From a virus, in IMG/VR virus record IMGVR_UViG_3300008220_000016, positions 1-41,211 of that record: a stretch of 41,211 nucleotides of DNA; one strand, given 5' to 3'. Shown one piece after another: positions 31,867-38,480 of this stretch. The position numbers were made by a program, and so were the translations under genes. A model generated the notes under the pieces. It made no database searches and was not told where the DNA came from. It saw nothing but the letters and a program-made list of their open reading frames with translations. The stretch's first letter is position 1, and each line of letters starts with the position of its first letter.

Positions 31867-31906
31867 ACACCTGGGCAGTGAGGTGCAAATCCATCTGCCC
31901 AGGTGT
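31867..31906. repeat. perfect 12-base inverted repeat in the intergenic region
   Basis: ACACCTGGGCAG (31867-31878) and CTGCCCAGGTGT (31895-31906) are exact reverse complements with a 16-base loop. No T-run follows on either strand. Each arm contains a CCWGG site. The surrounding gap 31733-32000 has no gene; beyond the promoter, terminator and this repeat, only a weak AAGGG/CCCTT hairpin near 31970 is visible. Confidence 0.7.
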
Positions 31907-32000
31907 ATTTATCACGAGCAGTTTTGCGTCTACGGCAATTTATGCCTACTCAGGACGTGCCTCAGTACAGCAAGGGTGAAAGGAGCCCTTACCGTATTGT

Positions 32001-32111
32001 CTATTTTACTCTACCCTTCAAGAGGGCATGAATGAGCCTGGCTTCTTTCTTCTTGATGCGTTTGTCTTTTGCGATTGCTTTATCGACTGCTTCCTGATTG
32101 TAAGCGACCAT
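32001..32111 (-). CDS. conserved very small phage protein, 36 aa
   Basis: The ATG at 32111 overlaps the glycosylase stop (TAATG), and GGAGG lies upstream. The 36 residues include AVDKAIAKDK and end EARLIHALLKGRVK. I recall this pattern (AI...KEA..IHALLKGR) from many phages, usually near replication or repair genes; the role is unknown. It ends with TAG at 32003-32001. Confidence 0.65.
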   Translation of the reverse strand: MVAYNQEAVDKAIAKDKRIKKKEARLIHALLKGRVK

Positions 32112-32515
32112 TATGTCCTCCAAACGTAAGGTAAATTATCCGGTACTTCCCAATTGTATAGCCCATAAAACTCAGGTGCTTTTCGTAACAGGTTTGATTT
32201 ATGGGAATCATGAAACGCATCATTACCTATGAACGGTGGCATTTCTACCGGAAACGTTATTGGCAAAGTCTGCATAGTATTTCGATACATCCGAGTATTC
32301 CATTCCATCTGCATCGCAAAATAATACAGGGATAATGCGTTGGCATACCCACGCCACATCTTTACAGCAGGATGATTTACCCATCCACCAGTTGTGCGCT
32401 TGCCAGAAACTATCTGATATATTTGCCATGCTTCAATGCGCTGTTTCCCTAACCGCTTACTATCTAAACACTTTGCAGTTTCGCTGAAGCTTGCATAAGG
32501 TAAAAACGTTTGCAT
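32111..32515 (-). CDS. pyrimidine-dimer DNA glycosylase-like protein (MSMEG_6728 type), 134 aa
   Basis: The start MQTFLPYASFSETAKCLDSK and the following RLGKQRIEAWQI, then NHPAVKMWRGY, match the small MSMEG_6728-type family related to T4 endonuclease V. Such enzymes excise UV-induced pyrimidine dimers, and a phage copy would protect DNA in sunlit environments. It begins after AAGGAG and a short spacer. Activity on dimers is inferred from the family name. Confidence 0.75.
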   Translation of the reverse strand: MQTFLPYASFSETAKCLDSKRLGKQRIEAWQIYQIVSGKRTTGGWVNHPAVKMWRGYANALSLYYFAMQMEWNTRMYRNTMQTLPITFPVEMPPFIGNDAFHDSHKSNLLRKAPEFYGLYNWEVPDNLPYVWRT

Positions 32516-32549
32516 CCAACTCCTTCTTTCAGCTTTGGAATTGGTGTGT

Positions 32550-32750
32550 TTATAGGTGGAGCGTTCCCAACTGCCTGGAATAATACGTTTCAGAATTGTG
32601 CAATTTTTCCAATCGCAATTCTAACTCTTGCACCTCATCGAGGTCGGTAGCGTTCGCAAGTTGTTCACGCACGTCAGTTATTGACTCATTGACTTGCTGG
32701 AGTTTCTGGGCAACCTTTTCCCATTTGAGAGTAATCTTTACCACTTTCAT
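32550..32750 (-). CDS. small coiled-coil protein, 66 aa
   Basis: Nearly the whole 66-residue product is amphipathic helix (VAQKLQQVNESITDVREQL and following), so it probably dimerises as a coiled coil. The ATG at 32750 uses the GAGGTGCA-type site and follows RNA element copy B, just as 19715-19915 follows copy A. The function is unknown. Confidence 0.55.
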   Translation of the reverse strand: MKVVKITLKWEKVAQKLQQVNESITDVREQLANATDLDEVQELELRLEKLHNSETYYSRQLGTLHL

Positions 32751-32776
32751 TATGCACCTCTGTTTTTATTTCGCTT

Positions 32777-32830
32777 GTTGGGCTTGCCACCAACTTTGCG
32801 TTTTACGCCCCACTCATGTGGGGTGGCTCA
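32777..32830 (-). ncRNA. two-hairpin RNA element, copy B
   Basis: On the minus strand TGAGCCA leads to hairpin 1 (CCCCAC / GTGGGG, loop 4), then CGTAAA, then hairpin 2 (GTTGG / CCAAC) around the loop TGGCAAGC. Compared with copy A at 19941-19996 the loop and linkers are the same, while hairpin 2 changes a C-G pair to T-A and hairpin 1 is wholly different yet still pairs. It again lies between the first and second gene behind the duplicated promoter. Confidence 0.6.
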
Positions 32831-32835
32831 ACTTT

Positions 32836-33069
32836 TTAGTGGGCTGACCCACAACGGCACGTTGAGCTATAAGTTCCTGTCCGCCGAGTGCTATGCACAA
32901 CCACGTTTTTGGCTTCTTCAAATGTTTCCCACCAAGTCATCATGTGCATCCCTCTTTTGCACCAAAATTCAGCTGCAAACCCCATTTGGCCTTCATTTCT
33001 CATCATTCTAACTCTGCCGTGCTTGGCCGAGTAAACCACCGGAGTTTCTTCCATCGTTGTCTTTGTCAT
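32836..33069 (-). CDS. hypothetical early protein, 77 aa
   Basis: This is the first gene behind the promoter at 33097-33125, with the GGAGGTGCAAA leader before ATG 33069. The product has a beta-like centre (MGFAAEFWCKRGMHMMTWWETFEEAKN) of the sort seen in small proteins that read a sheet then a helix, and a Cys-rich end (CRCGSAH). The equivalent slot at 20396 holds an unrelated protein. The function is unknown. Confidence 0.55.
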   Translation of the reverse strand: MTKTTMEETPVVYSAKHGRVRMMRNEGQMGFAAEFWCKRGMHMMTWWETFEEAKNVVVHSTRRTGTYSSTCRCGSAH

Positions 33070-33096
33070 TTTGCACCTCCTACCTTTCTCAACTTC

Positions 33097-33125
33097 ATTA
33101 TAGCATATTGTTATAACGAAATCAA
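33097..33125 (-). promoter_or_regulatory. sigma70-type promoter with GTTATAAC operator-like palindrome
   Basis: On the minus strand TTGATT (33125-33120) and a perfect TATAAT (33102-33097) are 17 bases apart, with TGC giving an extended -10. The spacer holds the palindrome GTTATAAC (33110-33117). From -35 to the start codon the sequence closely repeats the promoter at 20424-20452, including the leader GAGAAAGGTAGGAGGTGC. Confidence 0.85.
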
Positions 33126-33162
33126 GGAATTTGTACCTAAAATAAAAAGATTGATTCGGCTA

Positions 33163-33348
33163 TCAATTCACGAAAAGCAGCCCCCAGTTGTTACCCTGGC
33201 GCAACACCTGGTAATACATTCCGCTGTCCAGATGTTCAGCTGAGTGCAGAGTTTTATCGGGGTTCCAGGTAAGGGAGTAGTGGTGGGGATACTTGGCTAT
33301 GCTGGCTTCCAACTTTAGCAATGTTTCCGATTTCCTAATTGTTTCCAT
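33163..33348 (-). CDS. small hypothetical protein, 61 aa
   Basis: ATG 33348 follows AGGAGG. The product starts with a helix (METIRKSETLLKLEASIAK) and ends in strands (YYQVLRQGNNWGLLFVN). It lies between the portal terminator and the promoter at 33097. No clear promoter for it was found in the 156 bases upstream. No family is recognised. Confidence 0.5.
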   Translation of the reverse strand: METIRKSETLLKLEASIAKYPHHYSLTWNPDKTLHSAEHLDSGMYYQVLRQGNNWGLLFVN

Positions 33349-33433
33349 GACGGGCCTCCTATGCTATATTGGCTTATCGGGTAGTTTGTCTCTCCTGCTT
33401 GACATTATTCCCGATATGAGGTTCCCTCTCATG

Positions 33434-33479
33434 AAAATGAGCCTTAGTTCGGAGTGATGCCCCAAACAAGGCTCATTTT
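33434..33479. terminator. bidirectional-type hairpin after the portal gene
   Basis: AAAATGAGCCTT (33434-33445) and AAGGCTCATTTT (33468-33479) form a perfect 12-base stem with a 22-base loop. The A and T ends give short U-tracts on both strands. It lies 25 bases past the portal stop and should end the terminase-portal transcript. Confidence 0.75.
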
Positions 33480-33504
33480 CTTATTATCAAGGACACCTGG
33501 TAAA

Positions 33505-35604
33505 TTACACGATTGGAAGAAGGGCCTTCTCCGTAATGACCGGAACCATCGTACATCGACAGTTTATGACATTAGCAGGACTTCCGCCGATTGCCCCTGG
33601 GTGCGACAGTTGTTGCCCTCCCACTAGGAACGTAGATTCCAGCGGAACTACTTGCCTATGCGCCTCGGCATGAAACTCCCGAACACGACCGTCCATTGTG
33701 GCTATCCACATTTTTCTTTCCACGACGTTTGACTGTTCGTAGGCTTCCTGAGCGCCCTGGTTGATTGCCGACAAAGTTTCCGTTCTCGCTATCCGTTCAC
33801 TCCGCACTCCTTTTGAGAAGTCAAAAACCTTCATTAGCCTACCTTCTATTTGCGGAATGGATTGCCCCAACGCTACTCCTTCTTCTATTTCCTGGGTAAC
33901 TAACCGGCCTGTTTCCTCATTTACTAAATCAGCCCATAAAGCAACTCGGTCGGCCAGCCATTGTTGCGTCACCAGGGTGGTAATATCGAAACTAATACCA
34001 AGGCCAAACTGACTTATTTGTGAATTAGCTGATTGAAGTAACAGCTGTCGGTAAATTGGTGTGCCAATCTTTTGGAATGCTTGCCTCCAAACACCTGGGC
34101 TAAACGGCACACTTCCCTCATCTGGCGGTTGCTTGGTGTAGCTTTTCTTCGTGCGGAAATTCCGAATTGTTTCTTTCATTTGACGATTGAATAAATCGTC
34201 CATAACTTCCTTGAACTTTTCAGTTCCGGCGTCCATCTGTTTCACAATTATATTGCCAAACGTATCCAGGTATTCATCAGACGCTTCATGTGCGTGCCAG
34301 CGCTTGTATCCATTCTGAACAACATCCGAAACCATCGGAGCCGTGGCGTTTCTTCTGACAGATCTGGGCATTCCAGCTTCCACCGGCTCGGCCCCATATC
34401 CAGACGTCGGTGTTGGCTCATCCCCCCAGGGCACTGGGTCTAGCCCCCTGGCTTCCCTTACTTCATTTACGGTCATGATTCCTTGTGCGACATCCTGGCG
34501 TTGAGAAGATTCAATCTCCCGAACGTTCGGCTGCAAAGATTCAATGTCGCCCAGGTCAAAGTCAATAAAAATGTTAGGCCCAAACATCGGAGACAGCATT
34601 TCGTTTACTTCTTCGGAAAGAAACATCAGCAACGGCACGATGGAATTTCGCCAAAAGATACGCTCCGCTGCATCAATGTTGCTGTAAGTTGCTCGTTCTA
34701 GGTCGCCTAAAAGAATCTTTGGCACATTGAACACACGGCATACGTCCTCCAAATCCCAGCGCAGCCCAGCCATAAAGTCCATGTCTTTTTGGGTCATACC
34801 AAAGTTCTTCATATCAACGTCGCCACTGGCAACGATTGGCCGGTGGCTATTTTCTGAACCAGCATATCGCTGTTCAAGCGCTCGCTGGAATAACCGGAGT
34901 TCCTCCTGGTCTACTTCACCTGGGAACTTTACAAACAAATGACTTCCGAGAACTCCTCGTTTGAATATATCCCTGTTGTGTTTCGATGCGTCGATAGCGC
35001 TGTCAGCGGACAACCTGGCTGCCGCCATAGGAGCGAACCCAGCCAGTTCAGCGAGTGGGTTGTAATGCCGAAACCAGACCATGTCCTCCGGCAAGACCGC
35101 TACTTTGTCACCAGTTTCATCAGCAACCATGAAGCCACGGATGTATTCACGTTTACTTGCCATGATGGTGACTCGGTCTGGCCGAATAGGCCACAAAGCT
35201 ATTGGAAGATTGCCAGGGCCTCGCTCGATATTCCAGAACATCGAACCCCATAAATCGAGGTTGATGCTCGTGGCTCTCCACAAATCGCTCCGAGTCCAGA
35301 ATGGGTTCACCCTGGCCATCAGCTGGACGTAAGGATGATTAGTGTCCAGTTCAACTGCGTCGTCAGGAGTTTTACCCTGCATAACTCGTAACCTGGGGCG
35401 AACGACTGCTTCAGCCCTGGTGCGCACCGCAGAATAGACGAGTGACGACCTGGCGTAATAGTTTCCGTATGCCTCTGGAGTCCAATCTTGGCCCACTCCC
35501 ATAGTTTCATCGAGAGTAGTAATCAGCTGGGATGCAGCTGGTGTAGGGTTTTGCTTCCAGAGGAGATTAGCTAGCCGCTTTCTTGCAACTTCAAATCGAG
35601 CCAT
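33505..35604 (-). CDS. portal protein fused to MuF-like minor head protein, 699 aa
   Basis: Residues 1 to about 400 follow HK97/SPP1-type portals (YYARSSLVYSAVRTRAEAV, then DLWGSMFWNIERG, then a FNVPKILLG loop). Residues about 560-690 form a Mu F-like head morphogenesis domain, with RIARTETLSAINQGAQEAY, then WIATMDGRVREFH, and a final NVINCRCTMVPV. The portal makes the DNA channel; MuF proteins sit at the vertex and are often ejected. Fusions of the two are known. AGGAGG precedes the ATG at 35604. Confidence 0.9.
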   Translation of the reverse strand: MARFEVARKRLANLLWKQNPTPAASQLITTLDETMGVGQDWTPEAYGNYYARSSLVYSAVRTRAEAVVRPRLRVMQGKTPDDAVELDTNHPYVQLMARVNPFWTRSDLWRATSINLDLWGSMFWNIERGPGNLPIALWPIRPDRVTIMASKREYIRGFMVADETGDKVAVLPEDMVWFRHYNPLAELAGFAPMAAARLSADSAIDASKHNRDIFKRGVLGSHLFVKFPGEVDQEELRLFQRALEQRYAGSENSHRPIVASGDVDMKNFGMTQKDMDFMAGLRWDLEDVCRVFNVPKILLGDLERATYSNIDAAERIFWRNSIVPLLMFLSEEVNEMLSPMFGPNIFIDFDLGDIESLQPNVREIESSQRQDVAQGIMTVNEVREARGLDPVPWGDEPTPTSGYGAEPVEAGMPRSVRRNATAPMVSDVVQNGYKRWHAHEASDEYLDTFGNIIVKQMDAGTEKFKEVMDDLFNRQMKETIRNFRTKKSYTKQPPDEGSVPFSPGVWRQAFQKIGTPIYRQLLLQSANSQISQFGLGISFDITTLVTQQWLADRVALWADLVNEETGRLVTQEIEEGVALGQSIPQIEGRLMKVFDFSKGVRSERIARTETLSAINQGAQEAYEQSNVVERKMWIATMDGRVREFHAEAHRQVVPLESTFLVGGQQLSHPGAIGGSPANVINCRCTMVPVITEKALLPIV

Positions 35605-35626
35605 TGCTTACCTCCTAAAGTAGCCA

Positions 35627-36853
35627 CTATACCAGAATATGTGCCTCTTTTACATCTACCATCAGTTCCGTAAACAGCCAGACCAGGGCATCTAGCCTAT
35701 CAGGGCTGAAAGGCGAATCTGGAGTCCATTGCGTCAACTGGTCTTCCAATCTTGGAAAATGTCCCGAGTGAAATATTCTCCCTTGTTCGTATAATGCTGC
35801 AACTGGTTGCGCCCTGGTGAATTTGCCCCTGGTGGCAGTGACTTTTTTGATTGGCACGTTTTTCCTTACAGTTCGCAAGGTGTGTTCGACCATCTGCCCA
35901 CCGTAGTTCATTTCGGCGACGATGTAATCCGCCTGGTGCATATCGTAAGCTGATATGGCCCGCTGCGCCCATTCACCTGGTGTAAACTTTCCGGACAAGT
36001 CCTGAATCACGTAGCCGTAGCCATCGGCCCCTACACCACCCACGATGATGCCGGTTTCGTCGTTTTCTGGGTCATTGCCTCCGGCTGGGTCAATCGCTAT
36101 TCCTATTTTCTTCAATGGTGGTGGGTCTGGCCTGGTTTGGAATGAATCCAATCCCCACAACGCACCAGGGACATCTTCGAGCCATTCGGCGAGTATTTCT
36201 TGGCGGCCGAGCCTGGTGTTGCCATATTGTTTATATAAACGCTCTTTCACAGAGTCGGACAAATTAGGATTCTCATACGTCGTTACCCTCACGGTTGTAG
36301 TCGTGGTCATTTCCGACAGTTCTCGTACGAACGGTCTATTCTTTGGAGTCGTCGTGGCAATGACCTGGGGATGCTCGCCCAGGCGGAGTCCGAATTGGGC
36401 CTGATGCCAGCTGGCTTCTTTCCACAACGCCAACTCATCGGCCCATAAAAGCGACCATTGCGGGCCGTTCCACCTGGCTGGTTCTTCCGAGCCCAGGAAT
36501 TTCACATAACCACCATTCTGATGATAGGCTTCTCCGATAGACCGGTTGTAAGTAAATTCCGAGCCAGCCAATGTCATCAAGCCTGTAACACCTTCAGCGC
36601 AAACATCCCTCGCTGCTGCAATAGTTGGTGCGCCAATACCTACCCTGGCCTTCCTCCCATTTTTTCTCAAATGGTCAAGAACAAATTGCGCTCCAGCCAT
36701 CGTCTTACCGGAACCACGGCCTCCCAGGATAAGCCAGACATCCCATTCGCCCTGGGGAGGAACCTGGTGCGGTAATGGCTTCCATTGTGAATCTATTTCA
36801 TCCCACCAATCTCTGGCTGACAACAAAGCCATTGGGTTTGGACGCACTGTCAT
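35627..36853 (-). CDS. terminase large subunit, 408 aa
   Basis: The ATPase domain has Walker A GGRGSGKT (44-51) and Walker B LLWADE (135-140). The nuclease domain has AIDPAGGND, VAEMNYGG and DRLDALVW, giving the acidic residues of the RNase H-like fold. It packages DNA into the prohead through the portal encoded just downstream. The length of 408 is at the short end of the family. A GGTGG site precedes the ATG. It is the last gene before the stretch to the right that lacks CCWGG sites. Confidence 0.93.
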   Translation of the reverse strand: MTVRPNPMALLSARDWWDEIDSQWKPLPHQVPPQGEWDVWLILGGRGSGKTMAGAQFVLDHLRKNGRKARVGIGAPTIAAARDVCAEGVTGLMTLAGSEFTYNRSIGEAYHQNGGYVKFLGSEEPARWNGPQWSLLWADELALWKEASWHQAQFGLRLGEHPQVIATTTPKNRPFVRELSEMTTTTTVRVTTYENPNLSDSVKERLYKQYGNTRLGRQEILAEWLEDVPGALWGLDSFQTRPDPPPLKKIGIAIDPAGGNDPENDETGIIVGGVGADGYGYVIQDLSGKFTPGEWAQRAISAYDMHQADYIVAEMNYGGQMVEHTLRTVRKNVPIKKVTATRGKFTRAQPVAALYEQGRIFHSGHFPRLEDQLTQWTPDSPFSPDRLDALVWLFTELMVDVKEAHILV

Positions 36854-36889
36854 TTCTTATCCACCATTATCAGTAATACACCTTTTGTA

Positions 36890-37975
36890 CTATCTATTAT
36901 CTAAAATACCTATTATGTGTTCTCCGATAGCCTGTGCCATCAATGGAGGGACACTATTGCCAATATACTTATATTGCTGGATGCGGAACCAAGGAGGGAA
37001 ACTCTGGAGAACCTTTGCTTCTTCGATAGTGATAGAGCGAGTAGCCGTCCCATTTACTAATGTCGGTGGGCGAATCGCTGCAAGTGTTTGGCTAGGTTTG
37101 TTGATGTTTTGTCCATTAGCGATGGCATTTTTCGGGAAGCTGTAAGAACCAGCTATGGCTATTCTCGGTTTTTGGCCGCCTCGCAAAGTATGTGCGACAG
37201 GACTCCAGTCCCGTGGTTTATTATAGTTATTAATATCTATGGTTATTCCCATAACGGGCCTTTGGCTGCTCATCAATGTTGGTGCTGGTCGGTCACTCGA
37301 TTGCCATTTATTCACGAAGTCATCATTTTTCATAGCTACATCCGAAATTAGATTCAAGGCTTGACGCACTGATACAGGTCGACGGAGCATTGGTTGAGGG
37401 TGTGATGGCTCCCCTTCTATATCATTCCTGATACCCACCCATATCAGCCGCTCTCTCGATTGTGGAACGCCGTACCACCAAGCGTTCAATTGCCGACAAG
37501 CAACTTTATAACCGCTATCTTGTAATGCTCTGGTCATCTCTGAGAATAGGATTTTCATCTTGCCCATAGCAAGCCCTGCTACATTCTCCATGACAAATAC
37601 CTTGGGCATCATTCCCCGTAAGAACCGTACATATTCATGGAATAATTCGTTTCTTATATCCGCGAATTGCCGCTTCCCTGCTCCACTAAATCCTTGGCAT
37701 GGCGGTGAACCATCCAGCACATCAAGCTCCCCTTGCCTCAATTCCATTAGGCGTAAGGCTTCACCTACATCCATTTTGTTGATGTCGCCTTCGTGCATGG
37801 TTGTCTCAGGGAAATTATCCCGATAAATAAACGTAGCCCCTTTATCCCATTCGACAGCCAACCTGATATCATAGCCGATTGCTTTATAACCTAACGATGA
37901 CCCACCACAGCCCGCAAACAGGCTGACCAAGGTTTTGCCATTTGGTGGGTTATTTTTTAGGGCGATGGTGTTCAT
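36890..37975 (-). CDS. C5-cytosine DNA methyltransferase, 361 aa
   Basis: All core motifs are present: I (SLFAGCGGSSLGY), IV (SPPCQGFSGAGK with catalytic Cys near 93), VI (VMENVAG), VIII (SRERLIWVGIR) and X (YIGNSVPPLMAQAIG). It should put 5-methylcytosine into a short site. The recognition region between VIII and X does not reveal the site. I use ATG 37975; GTG 37987 is possible. No nuclease partner is visible. The gene lacks CCWGG sites, unlike most of the genome, which suggests recent gain. Confidence 0.92.
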   Translation of the reverse strand: MNTIALKNNPPNGKTLVSLFAGCGGSSLGYKAIGYDIRLAVEWDKGATFIYRDNFPETTMHEGDINKMDVGEALRLMELRQGELDVLDGSPPCQGFSGAGKRQFADIRNELFHEYVRFLRGMMPKVFVMENVAGLAMGKMKILFSEMTRALQDSGYKVACRQLNAWWYGVPQSRERLIWVGIRNDIEGEPSHPQPMLRRPVSVRQALNLISDVAMKNDDFVNKWQSSDRPAPTLMSSQRPVMGITIDINNYNKPRDWSPVAHTLRGGQKPRIAIAGSYSFPKNAIANGQNINKPSQTLAAIRPPTLVNGTATRSITIEEAKVLQSFPPWFRIQQYKYIGNSVPPLMAQAIGEHIIGILDNR

Positions 37976-38480
37976 GTCCGCACTCACATATACAAAGTTC
38001 TATATTATCTCCCAAGTCGTCACCTAAAATATCGGGCAAAACTGGCACATCAGAATTAGTGAAATCTGGCATTGGATTTACTTCATTGTTTGTGATAGCT
38101 TCCAATAGCCCTTTGAGCGCATTACTTTCCGTTTCAACATCCACAATAAGACTGAGAAATGCGTCTAGGTCTGTTTGTGCCATTGCCGCTAATGGGTCGA
38201 GAGTTGCTAAGAGTTTATTCGCTTCTGTTTCGTTCAAGTCGACAACAAGAACTGGCACTTCCATATCAGGAGTGGTTTCAGCCCTGAGATGGCCGTCGAT
38301 TAGCTGTAAGCCATCATCAGTCTCATAAGCGATAAGCGCATCAGCGTAGCCTATTTCAGTCAATGCACCATGAAGCGCACTCTGTTGTGTGAATGGGTGC
38401 TTACGCCAGTTGTGGGGATTCCGTATTAAATCCTTGGCTGGCACTCTCCGTAGCTCCTTGACTCTATCCCTGATTTCCAT
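37950..38480 (-). CDS. stand-alone ParB-like nuclease-domain protein, 176 aa
   Basis: Residues 1-130 match the ParB N-terminal domain: RNPHNWRKHP, then GYADALIAYE, then LIDGHLRAET with the GHLR box. They are about three quarters identical to the start of the neighbouring ParB-methyltransferase fusion. The last 40 residues differ and end in CICECGHEHH, a possible zinc site. It may compete with or regulate the fusion. It overlaps the fusion's end by 17 bases and the methyltransferase start by 26. Confidence 0.8.
   Translation of the reverse strand: MEIRDRVKELRRVPAKDLIRNPHNWRKHPFTQQSALHGALTEIGYADALIAYETDDGLQLIDGHLRAETTPDMEVPVLVVDLNETEANKLLATLDPLAAMAQTDLDAFLSLIVDVETESNALKGLLEAITNNEVNPMPDFTNSDVPVLPDILGDDLGDNIELCICECGHEHHRPKK
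38098..38480 (-). repeat. ParB-domain direct repeat, copy 1
   Basis: This stretch repeats 39305-39687 in the same orientation. Identity is high along its length; for example the block around 38155-38225 and its partner around 39362-39432 differ at only a few bases. It covers the first 128 codons of the stand-alone ParB gene. Together the copies mark an unequal tandem duplication. Confidence 0.85.

Noticed and set aside
33349-33433. TTGACA on the plus strand near 33400 as a promoter.
   Set aside because: No -10 lies at a suitable distance and no rightward gene follows.
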